The notes: a model not told the origin generated them from the letters alone. A stretch of 64,000 bases of DNA from Acinetobacter geminorum (GCF_013009345.1 NZ_JABELE010000012.1:93665-157664), one strand, 5' to 3'. Numbered from the stretch's first letter, positions 43,911 through 54,346 are shown. Program-made: numbers and translations.

Positions 43911-44663
43911 CTATTTCAGCTGTGTGTTAGCAGTAGAAGAATCAGGGGCTACCGAAGAAGCCGAAGCATTTTTTTCCTGATGCTCAGGATTTTCTACAGC
44001 ACCCATATAGCGATAAGTTTTTGCTTTGATAGAATAATTAAGCACAGGAATATCTGATTTACCATCCTTAACAGGAGCAGCTTCAACAACAAAATCATGC
44101 ATCGTCACAATACGTGGCAACGCCGCAATACTGCTAACAAAAGCCCCGAAAGCGTGATAATCCCCAGTTGCTTCGATAGTAATAGGCTGTTCAATAAAAA
44201 TTTCCTGCTTCACTTCACCTTCTAAGCGGATATTTTTAAACTTTAGACCAGAATTCACTCCCGTTAAGTTAATATCTTCAACTAAGCTTGGAATTTCGGT
44301 TTCTTTTGGCAATTGTTCTAACTGCTGATTGAAGTTGGCTTGCATCTCTTGAAGTTGAAGCTGGTATTGTTGCAAGTTGCGTAATTTTGAGTCTTTTTCT
44401 CGAAACTCATTTAATAAATTACTTTCTTGTGCTTGAGCATTATCAATTGCTTGTAGCTTTGGTTGAATAGCAACAAAATACCCCAAAGCCAATACAGCAA
44501 AGAAAATAAAAATCCAACACGTAATTTTCACAGATAATGGCCAGCTGCCATAACTGTTCATATCGAGCGTGTTAAATTGCTGAAGAAATTTTTCTAAGGT
44601 GATCTTTTTTTTCTTAGATGGAGCTTGTTCTAAAGACAGTTCATGAAGTTCATCAGGACTCAT
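43911..44663 (-). CDS. pilO: Type IV pilus assembly protein PilO
   Basis: A 250-residue bitopic inner-membrane protein. The cytoplasmic part is about 45 residues, the membrane helix about 46-68, then a coiled coil (about 75-125) and a ferredoxin-like periplasmic domain. It dimerises with PilN. Its ATG overlaps the pilN stop as ATGA. The last 30 residues are Ser/Ala/Thr-rich. Confidence 0.93.
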   Translation of the reverse strand: MSPDELHELSLEQAPSKKKKITLEKFLQQFNTLDMNSYGSWPLSVKITCWIFIFFAVLALGYFVAIQPKLQAIDNAQAQESNLLNEFREKDSKLRNLQQYQLQLQEMQANFNQQLEQLPKETEIPSLVEDINLTGVNSGLKFKNIRLEGEVKQEIFIEQPITIEATGDYHAFGAFVSSIAALPRIVTMHDFVVEAAPVKDGKSDIPVLNYSIKAKTYRYMGAVENPEHQEKNASASSVAPDSSTANTQLK

Positions 44664-45301
44664 TTTGCTACCTCCTTATCCGTACCTACAGACGTATTAG
44701 CGGTATCATCTGTTGTAGTCACCCCCATTTCCCCCACATCAACAGTAACAACAAAACTGCCATAGCTATCTTCAACTCTAGGAAGCAAAGAACTCACAGC
44801 CTTATCTTTTTTCTCTTCGGTCGCCAAAAAAGAATTCATAAAAGCGTTGCGATACCATGGTGATGCCTCGAGATTACGTAATAACTCTGCAACAGTATTT
44901 GGACTTTCAGCTTTACCTTCGATGGTGAATTTATCTCCAGTTCGACTAAATTTAGTCAAATACATGGCTGCAGGAGTCACACGAACCAATTCATCCACTA
45001 AACGTACAACAACTGGACGCTGGCTTTGCAATCCTTGAATGAGCTTCATACGCTCAATAATTGCGTCACGCTGTTCTTGCAAGCCATTTAAGGTTTTAAG
45101 TTGTTGATCTAGATTCTGGTTTGTACTGATGATGAGCTGATTTGCTTGTTCTTGATCATTTAATTTTTGATTTAAATAAAACCACCCTGAAAATACAGTG
45201 GTTATCCCCAAAACAACGACCCCAAGACATAAAATAATAAATTGTTTTTTACGCTGCTCCCTAAGCCCATATCGCCAAGGGAGTAAATTAATTGTTGCCA
45301 T
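44660..45301 (-). CDS. pilN: Type IV pilus assembly protein PilN
   Basis: A 213-residue bitopic protein beginning MATINLLPWR, the N-terminal peptide that sits in the groove of PilM. A membrane helix (about 22-42) is followed by a coiled coil and a periplasmic domain. The start overlaps the pilM stop as TAATG, and the stop overlaps pilO. Confidence 0.94.
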   Translation of the reverse strand: MATINLLPWRYGLREQRKKQFIILCLGVVVLGITTVFSGWFYLNQKLNDQEQANQLIISTNQNLDQQLKTLNGLQEQRDAIIERMKLIQGLQSQRPVVVRLVDELVRVTPAAMYLTKFSRTGDKFTIEGKAESPNTVAELLRNLEASPWYRNAFMNSFLATEEKKDKAVSSLLPRVEDSYGSFVVTVDVGEMGVTTTDDTANTSVGTDKEVAK

Positions 45302-46359
45302 TAATCAAAACTCCTTAAAGCCAAGCCACATGCCACCATTAATGAAGAAGCATCATTTTCAATTTTTTGAATGTCGACTTGAGGAGAGAAACCCATTTGT
45401 AAAAACGGGTTGGCAATAGTGACTCGGTAACCGAGTTTTTGCTGCAACAATTTAGCAAGCCCTGGAATGTTGGCATTACCACCCGCTAGCAAAATATGGT
45501 CAATTTCATTGAATTGGGATGAAGAGAAGAAAAATTGTAGAGATCTAGCCGCTTGCTGAACTACAGCATCTAAAAATGGTTCTAAGATTTCGATGTCATA
45601 ATCATCTGGCAAAGAACGTTCTTTTTTAGCGCGTCCCGCTTCTTCTAATGACAAACCATAACGACTTTGAATTTCCAAAGTAAGCTGTTTACCGCCAAAG
45701 ACTTGTTCACGGGTATAAATGATTTTGCCATTTTGCATAACCGATAATGTGGTCATGGTATGGCCAATATCTAAAATACCAATGGTATTTGCACCCATGG
45801 GTAAGCTATCAGCAAACACACTAAAAGCTCGCTCAACAGCATAACTTTCAACATCAGCAAGCTTAGGCGTTAAATCAACCAGTTCCAGTACTTCTACGCG
45901 TGTTTCAACATTTTCTGTTCGTGTTGCGACTAAAAGTACATTCACACGATTTGGATTCGGCAGTCGATCTGGTAAAACCTCAAAATCAAGGCTCACCTCA
46001 TCTAAAGGGAACGGTATATATTGCTCCGCATCTAATCGAATCTGAACTTCACGCTCATCATCGTTCATATCTGCATCCATTTCGATGGTTTTATGAATAA
46101 CCGTCGATGTTGGAACAGCAATTGCAGCGTTAGAGGTGTGGGGATTTGCTAAATTCATCGCCCGTTCTAAAGCTTCTGCAACTGCTTCTGGATTCAAGAT
46201 ATTTTTTTCAACTACACTGTTCTCAGGTAAAGGCGTCAAAGCATAGCTTTCTACCCAATATTTACCGTTCTTAACAGAGAGCTCTAACAACTTAACAGAA
46301 GTCGAACTAATATCGACGCCCATTAACCCCTTATTCGGTTTACGATATAACCTGAGCAC
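45301..46359 (-). CDS. pilM: Type IV pilus assembly protein PilM
   Basis: A 352-residue cytoplasmic actin-fold protein. The first phosphate loop GVDISSTSVKLLEL and the second NTIGILDIGHTMTTLSV are seen, as is ILLAGGNANIPGL near the C-terminus. It anchors the PilMNOP complex to the motor. First gene of the operon, divergent from the PBP1a gene with 161 bp between. Confidence 0.95.
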   Translation of the reverse strand: MLRLYRKPNKGLMGVDISSTSVKLLELSVKNGKYWVESYALTPLPENSVVEKNILNPEAVAEALERAMNLANPHTSNAAIAVPTSTVIHKTIEMDADMNDDEREVQIRLDAEQYIPFPLDEVSLDFEVLPDRLPNPNRVNVLLVATRTENVETRVEVLELVDLTPKLADVESYAVERAFSVFADSLPMGANTIGILDIGHTMTTLSVMQNGKIIYTREQVFGGKQLTLEIQSRYGLSLEEAGRAKKERSLPDDYDIEILEPFLDAVVQQAARSLQFFFSSSQFNEIDHILLAGGNANIPGLAKLLQQKLGYRVTIANPFLQMGFSPQVDIQKIENDASSLMVACGLALRSFD

Positions 46360-46520
46360 ACTATTGTCCTATTATTTTTTTATCCCCAAAAAAAATTACA
46401 AACCAATAATCTCGGTCTTTATTTTTACACGGATACAATATCTCATCTAACAATCCGCATGTCTAAAGGCTATACTGACCACAATTAGTTTGTATTCGAT
46501 CTTATTAAAGCTTACTTATC

Positions 46521-49082
46521 ATGAAAAAGCTATCCAGTTTGGGCTTCGTGCGTCCAATTTTTTTGATCATTATTATTATCTTAGTCTCACTTCCGATGGG
46601 CTTTTATGGCATGTATCTCTATATCGCCCCATCGCTTCCAGAAATGAGTTCACTAAAAAAAGCTCCCCTTTTAAAACCATTACAGGTCTACACTTCAGAC
46701 AATCAACTGATTGCCGAGTACGGTGGTAAGCTTTCTATTCCTGTTGAATACAAACAAATCCCTCCTACTTTTATTCATGCATTTTTAGCAGCAGAAGACT
46801 CTTCTTTCTTTGAACATAGCGGGATCAGTTTTAAGGGTTTAGGTCGTGCTTTGAGCGAAAGTGTGACGGGTTCAGATGTGCAAACTGGTGGTTCAACAAT
46901 CACTATGCAAGTTGCAAAGAACTATTATTTGAGTCCAGAAAGAACCCTAAAACGTAAAATAACCGAAATCTTTTTGGCTCGAAAAATTGAGCAAAATTTA
47001 TCTAAAGAAGAAATTCTCAGCCTCTATGTGAATAAAATCTTCTTAGGGAAAAATGCGTATGGTATCGCGGCAGCAGCCAAAATTTATTACAACAAAAGCA
47101 TTAATGAGCTCAGCATTGCTCAAATGGCGATGATCGCTGGTTTACCCAAAGCACCATCTAAATATAACCCTGTAGTTAATCCAGAACGCGCTCTCGAACG
47201 ACGCAACTGGATTTTAGGACGTATGTTACAGTTGGGTTATATTTCTCAAGCAGAATATCAAAAAGCAGTTGCAGAACCGATCAATTTAAACATGCCCAAT
47301 CGGGATTTAAATAATATTCATCCCTATGCTGGGGAAATGGTTCGTTCAGAACTTGTAAAGCATTTTGGTGAACAAGCCATTGATTCTGGCTATAAAGTCT
47401 ACACAACAATTAATGCTAAACGCCAAGCGATTGCAGAAAAAGCTGTGCAAGATGGCCTTGAAGCTTATGACCGTCGCCATGGCTGGCGTGGTGCAGAAGC
47501 ACATGACAAACCGTTAACTGAATTTAGAGCATATGCCAACACCTATCCTGCACAAGTTACTAAGGTAAATAGCAGCTCTTTTGAAGCATTAATGCAAGAT
47601 GGCTCAACCGTTACGGTTCAATGGTCAGGCATGTCATGGGCACGCCCCTATCGCAATGCAAATAGCGTAGGTGGCTCTCCTTCACGTGCATCTCAAATTG
47701 TTAAAGTTAAAGATATTGTTCGTTTACGCCCAAATGACAATAAAACAGCTTGGTCTTTAGTTCAGGTTCCAAAAGTTCAAGGTCAACTCATTGCAATTAA
47801 CCCGAATGATGGTTCAATTGAAGCAATCGTAGGTGGCTATAACTTCTATCAATCAAAATTTAACCGCGCCTTACAAGGCTGGCGTCAACCGGGTTCCACG
47901 ATCAAGCCATTCCTCTATGCTTTAGCATTAGAAAGAGGTATGACCCCGTATAGCATGGTGAATGATAGCCCTATTACGATTGGCAAATGGACACCGCGAA
48001 ACTCTGATGGCCGTTACTTAGGTATGATCCCATTACGTCGTGCTTTGTATTTGTCTCGTAATACCGTATCAGTAAGACTTCTACAAACAGTGGGTATTGA
48101 ACGTACTCGTCAGTTATTCATGGATTTTGGCTTACAGGAAGATCAAATTCCTCGTAACTTCACCATTGCGTTAGGTACCCCTCAAGTATTACCAATTCAG
48201 ATGGCAACTGGTTATGCAACGTTTGCAAACGGCGGTTACCGTGTTCAACCGCATTTCATTCAACGTATTGAAGATGCTTACGGCAAAGTCATTTATGAAG
48301 CCAAACCAGAATACGCATGTATTCCATGTATTAATGCACCTGACACCACAAATGATGAGCAAAAACCTAAAACGACTGATGATGAAGTTATTGAAGTTAC
48401 GAATAAAGACATAGAACAGAAAGAAAACGCAGCTAAGCAGCTTAATCTTAAACAGACTGACAAAAACAACAGTCAGTATCGCCAAGCTCAACGTATTTTA
48501 AAATCAAGCTCTGCTTATGATATGGCGAACATCTTACGTGATGTAATTGAGCATGGTACAGGTCGTGCTGCGCTTAAAATTGGCCGTAGTGATTTAGGTG
48601 GTAAAACAGGTACTACGAATGATGCAAAAGATGCATGGTTTGCAGGTTTCAACGGCAAGTTAGTAACAGTAACATGGGTTGGATTTGACCAACCGACTAC
48701 GCTTGGTCGCCGTGAATATGGTGGTATTGCTGCCTTACCAATCTGGATTAACTTTATGGGTCAAGCATTGCAAGGTACACCAGCATCTTGGGTTCGCTTA
48801 GACAAAGATGCTCAAGGTCCTATTTCACGTGACAAACAAGAAGCCGTTACTGAAATAGTCGACAAGAAAACTTATCGTGCAGCTCCACCACTAGCGCGTC
48901 CGCTCTATCGCCCAGCACCGCCACAACCGAAACTTAACAATGACAATGACTTTTCCGACTTACCAGGTGAAGAAATTATTATTCCATCAAAAGCTGCGCC
49001 TCCTGCCATGAGACCTGCACAGGAGTCCACTCCTAAGCGAGAAAAAGATGCACTAGAGAATCTGATTAATCAGATTGAATAA
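46521..49082 (+). CDS. mrcA: Bifunctional penicillin-binding protein 1A
   Basis: An 853-residue class A PBP (also called ponA). Membrane helix about 12-32; glycosyltransferase domain with catalytic Glu92 in AAEDSSFFEHSG; transpeptidase motifs Ser459-Thr-Ile-Lys462, Ser512-Arg-Asn514 and Lys695-Thr-Gly697. The C-terminal about 80 residues are a Pro/Lys/Glu-rich tail. An acidic, Lys-rich insert before residue 660 has a CIPC pair. It lies next to pilM, as in many gamma-proteobacteria. Confidence 0.96.
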   Translation: MKKLSSLGFVRPIFLIIIIILVSLPMGFYGMYLYIAPSLPEMSSLKKAPLLKPLQVYTSDNQLIAEYGGKLSIPVEYKQIPPTFIHAFLAAEDSSFFEHSGISFKGLGRALSESVTGSDVQTGGSTITMQVAKNYYLSPERTLKRKITEIFLARKIEQNLSKEEILSLYVNKIFLGKNAYGIAAAAKIYYNKSINELSIAQMAMIAGLPKAPSKYNPVVNPERALERRNWILGRMLQLGYISQAEYQKAVAEPINLNMPNRDLNNIHPYAGEMVRSELVKHFGEQAIDSGYKVYTTINAKRQAIAEKAVQDGLEAYDRRHGWRGAEAHDKPLTEFRAYANTYPAQVTKVNSSSFEALMQDGSTVTVQWSGMSWARPYRNANSVGGSPSRASQIVKVKDIVRLRPNDNKTAWSLVQVPKVQGQLIAINPNDGSIEAIVGGYNFYQSKFNRALQGWRQPGSTIKPFLYALALERGMTPYSMVNDSPITIGKWTPRNSDGRYLGMIPLRRALYLSRNTVSVRLLQTVGIERTRQLFMDFGLQEDQIPRNFTIALGTPQVLPIQMATGYATFANGGYRVQPHFIQRIEDAYGKVIYEAKPEYACIPCINAPDTTNDEQKPKTTDDEVIEVTNKDIEQKENAAKQLNLKQTDKNNSQYRQAQRILKSSSAYDMANILRDVIEHGTGRAALKIGRSDLGGKTGTTNDAKDAWFAGFNGKLVTVTWVGFDQPTTLGRREYGGIAALPIWINFMGQALQGTPASWVRLDKDAQGPISRDKQEAVTEIVDKKTYRAAPPLARPLYRPAPPQPKLNNDNDFSDLPGEEIIIPSKAAPPAMRPAQESTPKREKDALENLINQIE

Positions 49083-49113
49083 TAAAAAAGCCATCGTTAG
49101 ATGGCTTTTTTAT
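49082..49113. terminator. Bidirectional terminator between the PBP1a gene and rlmA
   Basis: AAAAAAGCCATC-GTTA-GATGGCTTTTTT is a 12-bp perfect stem in the 14-bp gap and the two gene ends. Confidence 0.9.
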
Positions 49114-49921
49114 TGCATTTTTGAAAGACATAAATTTGAAATGATGCCATTACTTCCAATTGTAATTGCTGCTCTAACTGCAAGCGACGCTCAGGAGAAG
49201 CTTTATAAGCATAAGGCGTCATAGCAATCAGATTTTTTAGGGCCTGTTGATCAAGCACAAAAGGCGCATCAATAATTTGCTCTTGCTTTAGCTCAAACAA
49301 ATCTTGCAGCTGCTCTACGAACTTTTCTGGTGTATGTGGGTTCACTTGCTCAAATAAAGCTTCACGCATGGCATACAAATGTTCAGAAGCAGGCGTAACA
49401 ACAATTAAATAGCCATCATCTTTTAAAACACGCGCGATTTCTGCTTGCGGAATTGGGCTAAATAAACTGGTACAAGCATCCATACTCCGATCCAATACAG
49501 GTAAAGTTGCTCCTGTTCCCACCACCCAAGTTACTTCAGTGTTGAGTTTTGCCGCACGTTGTACCGCGTTTTTTGCAATATCAACTCCAACACACTGCTC
49601 AACGACTTGCTGCATAGCACTTGTATAGTAGCCCTCACCACATCCGATATCGAGTATTGCTTTTACATCTAGTTGCTTTAATAAAGCGACTACAGCCTGT
49701 TGTAAAGGCTGATAATAACCACTTTGTAAAAAAGCTCGTCGCGCATCTACTGACTCGGGTGTATCCCCTGGGTTTTTACTATGCTTATGTTGCACCACAT
49801 GTAAATTGACATAGCCTTGTTTAGCTACATCATAACTATGTCCTTGCTCACATCGCCAAGTTCTTTCAGTTAAATTTAGGGGCTGACGACACACAGGACA
49901 CATTAAAATTTGCTTAGCCAC
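49097..49921 (-). CDS. rlmA: 23S rRNA (guanine(745)-N1)-methyltransferase
   Basis: A 274-residue SAM-dependent enzyme with an N-terminal zinc site of Cys8, Cys11, Cys24 and His28 and the SAM-binding ILDIGCGEGYYTSAM motif. NPGDTPESVDARRAFLQSGYYQPL is the family linker. RlmA methylates helix 35; TlrB-type relatives change macrolide sensitivity. The gene follows the small unknown gene by 2 bp. Confidence 0.93.
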   Translation of the reverse strand: MAKQILMCPVCRQPLNLTERTWRCEQGHSYDVAKQGYVNLHVVQHKHSKNPGDTPESVDARRAFLQSGYYQPLQQAVVALLKQLDVKAILDIGCGEGYYTSAMQQVVEQCVGVDIAKNAVQRAAKLNTEVTWVVGTGATLPVLDRSMDACTSLFSPIPQAEIARVLKDDGYLIVVTPASEHLYAMREALFEQVNPHTPEKFVEQLQDLFELKQEQIIDAPFVLDQQALKNLIAMTPYAYKASPERRLQLEQQLQLEVMASFQIYVFQKCNKKAI

Positions 49922-49923
49922 GT

Positions 49924-50256
49924 TTAATTATTCTCTTGTTCTTTTTGTTGTAAATAAGCCTTTGCATGCAGTCCCACAAAGGTGCGACCTGCATTTGTAC
50001 CATTAATCCACTCATCTACCTGAAACAAATCAAACAGACCTACCTTCACTAAAGTTGGAATTGCAATCTTTAGTTCTTCCTCAATTTGTCCTCTTTGCCC
50101 TGCATTATATAATTCAATATTGTGCAGCATTGTCGCTACAGTTCCTGTTTGCACCTGACTTCCATCTTTAAGTACAACTTGAGGTAATACTTCGCCCTCT
50201 CCAACTACTTTTTGATTAATTACAGATAATTGGTCTAGACCAGCAACTTTTGTCAT
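49924..50256 (-). CDS. Small conserved protein of unknown function
   Basis: A 110-residue soluble, mildly acidic protein with no signal, membrane helix or cysteine. A stretch VVLKDGSQVQTGTVATMLHNIELYN and a Gly/Phe-rich end TNAGRTFVGLHAKAYL give it a compact look. I do not recognise the family with certainty. It is 2 bp from rlmA, so it is probably co-expressed, and a terminator separates it from mraY upstream. Confidence 0.75.
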   Translation of the reverse strand: MTKVAGLDQLSVINQKVVGEGEVLPQVVLKDGSQVQTGTVATMLHNIELYNAGQRGQIEEELKIAIPTLVKVGLFDLFQVDEWINGTNAGRTFVGLHAKAYLQQKEQENN

Positions 50257-50267
50257 TTATCTCTCCA

Positions 50268-50296
50268 ATAAAAAAAGCCAGTAGAACTGGCTTTAT
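50268..50296 (-). terminator. Terminator after mraY
   Basis: On the minus strand AAAGCCAGT-TCT-ACTGGCTTT is followed by T run. It marks the end of the division/wall operon after mraY. Confidence 0.85.
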
Positions 50297-50315
50297 ATTG
50301 ACACTAAAATAAGAT

Positions 50316-51434
50316 CTATCGCAATTTTAAAGTCATTAGACCTAAAACTACTAATATAATTGTAATAATCCAAAAACGGATCACCACTTGCGTTTCTTTC
50401 CAGCCCTGCTTTTCATAGTGATGATGCAGCGGCGCCATTAAGAACACACGTTTATTACGCATACGCAAAGAGCCGATTTGTAAAAATACAGATACTGCCT
50501 CCATTACAAATACACCGCCCATAATTGCAAATACGATTTCTTGACGAACCATAACTGCAATTGTTCCAAGCATCGCACCTAAAGCTAAAGCACCGACATC
50601 ACCCATAAATACTTGAGCAGGATGCGCGTTATACCAAAGGAATGCTAAACCAGCACCAATCATGGCAGAACAGATTACTACGAGTTCAGATGTATATTTC
50701 ACATATGGAATATGTAAATAGTTAGCGAAACGGATGTCACCAGACAAGTAAGCAAATACGCCTAAGCCCGTAGCTACCATGACAACCGGCATGATTGCCA
50801 AGCCATCTAAACCATCTGTTAAGTTAACAGCGTTAGAAGCACCATTAATCACCAGATAGGTAAATACAATAAATGCCAAACCTAAAGGAATAATTGAGAG
50901 TGGAATTGAAAGATTCTTAAAGAATGGAATCAATAAATCCAGCATGTTTGCCGTATGTTCTGCATTGGACTGTTGAGTTGCGATTAAATATAACGCAATA
51001 CCAGCACCCAGCGATGCAACAGAAGTCCAGAAAAACTTCTTACGTGCAGGTAAACCCGCATTGTCTTTATAGCGGATTTTAATCCAGTCATCTGCCCAGC
51101 CTACAGCACCGAATACAACCATTACACCAAGCACAATCCAGACATAAGGGTTAGATAAATCAGCCCATAGCAAAGTACTAATACCAATTGAAAGCAGAAT
51201 TAAAATTCCGCCCATCGTCGGCGTACCCATTTTTTTAGCATGATTTTCAGGAGCAAACGAACTTACTGCCTGACCGTATTTTAACGCTTGTAATTTACGA
51301 ATCATGATCGGTCCGAGAACCAAACCAATGGTCAGTGAAGTTAATACACTGAGTAAAGAACGTAATGTTAAATAACGAACGACCTGAAACGAGCTATGAT
51401 AGCCCGCAAGTTGTTCAAACAACCATAACAGCAT
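50316..51434 (-). CDS. mraY: Phospho-N-acetylmuramoyl-pentapeptide transferase
   Basis: A 372-residue polytopic enzyme that makes lipid I from UDP-MurNAc-pentapeptide and undecaprenyl phosphate. About ten membrane helices; catalytic Asp residues in GWADDWIKIRYKDNAG and NLTDGLDGLA, and the loop HHHYEKQGWKE. It directly follows murF. A target of tunicamycin-type inhibitors. Confidence 0.97.
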   Translation of the reverse strand: MLLWLFEQLAGYHSSFQVVRYLTLRSLLSVLTSLTIGLVLGPIMIRKLQALKYGQAVSSFAPENHAKKMGTPTMGGILILLSIGISTLLWADLSNPYVWIVLGVMVVFGAVGWADDWIKIRYKDNAGLPARKKFFWTSVASLGAGIALYLIATQQSNAEHTANMLDLLIPFFKNLSIPLSIIPLGLAFIVFTYLVINGASNAVNLTDGLDGLAIMPVVMVATGLGVFAYLSGDIRFANYLHIPYVKYTSELVVICSAMIGAGLAFLWYNAHPAQVFMGDVGALALGAMLGTIAVMVRQEIVFAIMGGVFVMEAVSVFLQIGSLRMRNKRVFLMAPLHHHYEKQGWKETQVVIRFWIITIILVVLGLMTLKLR

Positions 51435-52835
51435 TTAAAGTTTCTCCATCAAATCAGCCATCAACGTTTCCATATGAGTAAAGCGAGAACCTTTAAACAG
51501 GAAACTCATGGACTGGGGTTGATGTGTTTGGATTAGATTGATTAAAAATGGAAGCGCCTCAGCTTGTGTCTGAAATGCTTTCACTTTATTAGAATAAGAG
51601 TCTGCACCCTCGAGAGCAGCTGAAGCGAATTGTCCAACTGCAATAATATGATCTAAAGGAAGCTCGGCAAGATCACGACCTAAATCATGATGCTCTTGCC
51701 AACTACTATCACCTAACTCACCAATATCCCCCATGACCATCACTTTTACGCCTTGTTGCTGTAACAATACTTGTGCAGCAGCGCGCATAGAAGTCGGATT
51801 AGCATTGTAGGTATCATCAATAAATAAGTAAGGCGATTTTTGAATAAAGTTCAAACGACCTTTGGCTCCCTGAGCTTGCTCTAAACCTTGGACAATATCT
51901 TCTAGTCCAATACCAATTGCTAAAGCAAAAGCTACGGCTGCCGTTGCATTTTGTACGTTATGGTCACCAGCAAAAGGAAGCTTAACTGCACTGCTACCTT
52001 GCGGTGTATGAAGGTTAAAATTCGTTGATTGAGGCAATAATTCCACATCTGTTGCATAGACATCACCTCCTACACCAAATGTAGAAATACGATGAGCTTT
52101 TGCAGCATCAAGAATTTCGGCAGTAAAGTCATCTTGTTGCGGCACGATTGCAACGCCATTTGGTAAAATATGACGATAGATCTCCGATTTAGCACGGCAA
52201 ATACCATCACGTCCACCGAACTCACCTAAATGAGCAGTACCAATATTTAATATGCCCGCAACATGAGGCTGAACGAGTTGTGATGTGTAATCAATCTCGC
52301 CTTGATGGCTTGCACCCAACTCCATCACCGCATATTGATGTTCCTTGCGAAGCTCGAGCAACATCATTGGTACACCAAGGTCATTATTTAAATTGCCTCG
52401 GGTGATTAGTGTCGGTGCTAAGCGCGACAATATACTTCCCAGCATTTCTTTGGTTGTAGTTTTACCACTACTTCCCGTTAAGGCAATCACCTTTAATTGT
52501 GAGTTTTGCTCACGGCGATAAGCACCGAGTTGCCCTAAAGCCAATCGGGTATCGGCAACAACGAGTTGTGCAATATCTACATCTAGCGGACGTTCAACAA
52601 TAGCTATTTGACAACCATTTGCAGCAACTTGCGCAACGAAATCATGCGCATCGAAACGCTCACCTTTTAGTGCTAAAAAGGCATCCCCAGTTTCCGCATG
52701 ACGAGAGTCCGTCAAAATACGTTTAATTTCAGTTTGAGGGATTTGGTCTTTATGCCAGTAGCCCTGTGTTGCCTGTTGTAATTGTTGAGCTGTCCACGGT
52801 TCCAAAGGTACGGTACTGGTGGTTGAAGTATGCAT
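51435..52835 (-). CDS. murF: UDP-MurNAc-tripeptide D-alanyl-D-alanine ligase
   Basis: A 466-residue Mur ligase that adds D-Ala-D-Ala. ATP loop GSSGKTTTKEML in the middle of the first third, NLNNDLGVPMMLL and the DDTYNANPTSMRAA motif. Its start lies 8 bp after murE and its stop abuts mraY, so it is in the same transcript. Confidence 0.96.
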   Translation of the reverse strand: MHTSTTSTVPLEPWTAQQLQQATQGYWHKDQIPQTEIKRILTDSRHAETGDAFLALKGERFDAHDFVAQVAANGCQIAIVERPLDVDIAQLVVADTRLALGQLGAYRREQNSQLKVIALTGSSGKTTTKEMLGSILSRLAPTLITRGNLNNDLGVPMMLLELRKEHQYAVMELGASHQGEIDYTSQLVQPHVAGILNIGTAHLGEFGGRDGICRAKSEIYRHILPNGVAIVPQQDDFTAEILDAAKAHRISTFGVGGDVYATDVELLPQSTNFNLHTPQGSSAVKLPFAGDHNVQNATAAVAFALAIGIGLEDIVQGLEQAQGAKGRLNFIQKSPYLFIDDTYNANPTSMRAAAQVLLQQQGVKVMVMGDIGELGDSSWQEHHDLGRDLAELPLDHIIAVGQFASAALEGADSYSNKVKAFQTQAEALPFLINLIQTHQPQSMSFLFKGSRFTHMETLMADLMEKL

Positions 52836-52843
52836 AATTTGTC

Positions 52844-54343
52844 CTATTGTGCAGGGTAAGCAGCGTCTACAGTGTGATGTTGTGCATCAATCGCAGAACG
52901 CACTTCAACAACATCATCAAACCAGTGACGTACGCCATTAATTTCTTGATAATTTTCATGTCCTTTACCAGCAATTACAACAATATCACCAGCCTGGGCC
53001 TGCTGTGCAACAAATTTAATCGCTTCACGGCGGTCATGAATTTCATGCATACGGTGCCCTGAAAAATCGATTCCTTGCTTCATATCAGCAAAAATTTGTT
53101 CAGGGTCTTCTGTTCTTGGATTATCCGAAGTCAAAATAACTGGATTTGCGCCATCCAGAGCTGCTTGAGTCATGAGTGGACGCTTACCGCGATCACGGTC
53201 CCCGCCACAACCAAATACGGCCCAAAGTTGATTAGACACATGACGTTTTAATGTTTTAAGCACTTGAATTAATGCATCTGGTGTATGTGCATAATCAACA
53301 ACAAATAAACGTTCATCATCACGAATAACTTGCATTCGGCCAGGTGCACCTATCAGTTTAGGAACAAAAGTAGCTAATGCTTTTAAATCAAAGCCTGCTT
53401 GCTCAGCAGCAATAAGTGCTGCAACCAAGTTTTCGACATTAAAATGCCCCAACAATGGACTTTGCACAGCAAAAGAACCTTGCGGGCTCACTAAATTAAA
53501 TGTCGCCCCTGCTAAACTATAACTCAGGTCAGTAATATAATAATCAGCAGTATTTTGAGTAAGTGAATACGTTAAAATTTTCGGTTGAGCAGGATTTTGC
53601 TTTGCTGCATTGATCATGAGAGCTGCATGCTCATCATCTAAATTAATAACAGCTACTTTTAAAGAGCTAAAACGAAATAAAAGAGCCTTCGCTTCTGCAT
53701 AAGCCTCTAAAGTGCCGTGGTAATCCAGATGGTCACGACTCAAATTGCTATAAACAGCAATCTCAATCGCACAACCATTTAAACGACCTTGTTCCAAACC
53801 ATGTGAGCTTGCTTCTAAAGAAGCAAAAGTCGCACCTTGTTTTGCATAATCATGCAATGCATTTTGCAGTTGTAAAGCATCAAGCGTAGTGTGAGTTGAG
53901 GGTGTTAAGTCTGGTAAAATACCATTGCCTGTAGTACCCATCACAGCACAGCGCTGTTGTTGTGAACTAATTAATTCAGCCACTAGACGCGAAATTGTGG
54001 TTTTACCATTTGTACCAGTCACTGCAATAATACGCACTGGTGCCACGGGATCTATACGCTGTAAATAACGTTCTTGCCACTCACCCATACGTTGACGCAC
54101 ATCAGAACATACCCACTCATTCGCTACGCCCAACTTAGTCTCACTAATAATGGCAAGAGCACCATTAGCTAAAGCTGACTCAGCAAAAGCACGTGTTTTT
54201 TCAGGTTGGCTATAACTGGTCAAAGCGATAAAGATCTGGCCCGACACAACCTTACGGCTGTCTAAACTAAAGCCTTGAAAAGGCTGTTTAGACCACTGTG
54301 CATCGATCTCGACTGGATTAATTTCTTGGAAAGAAACAGACAT
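52844..54343 (-). CDS. murE: UDP-MurNAc-tripeptide synthetase, meso-DAP adding
   Basis: A 499-residue Mur ligase adding the third peptide residue. ATP loop GTNGKTT at 110-116. The substrate-specificity loop DNPR at 407-410 is the form that selects meso-diaminopimelate rather than lysine, so the cell wall is DAP-type. It follows ftsI by 3 bp. Confidence 0.96.
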   Translation of the reverse strand: MSVSFQEINPVEIDAQWSKQPFQGFSLDSRKVVSGQIFIALTSYSQPEKTRAFAESALANGALAIISETKLGVANEWVCSDVRQRMGEWQERYLQRIDPVAPVRIIAVTGTNGKTTISRLVAELISSQQQRCAVMGTTGNGILPDLTPSTHTTLDALQLQNALHDYAKQGATFASLEASSHGLEQGRLNGCAIEIAVYSNLSRDHLDYHGTLEAYAEAKALLFRFSSLKVAVINLDDEHAALMINAAKQNPAQPKILTYSLTQNTADYYITDLSYSLAGATFNLVSPQGSFAVQSPLLGHFNVENLVAALIAAEQAGFDLKALATFVPKLIGAPGRMQVIRDDERLFVVDYAHTPDALIQVLKTLKRHVSNQLWAVFGCGGDRDRGKRPLMTQAALDGANPVILTSDNPRTEDPEQIFADMKQGIDFSGHRMHEIHDRREAIKFVAQQAQAGDIVVIAGKGHENYQEINGVRHWFDDVVEVRSAIDAQHHTVDAAYPAQ

Positions 54344-54346
54344 AGC

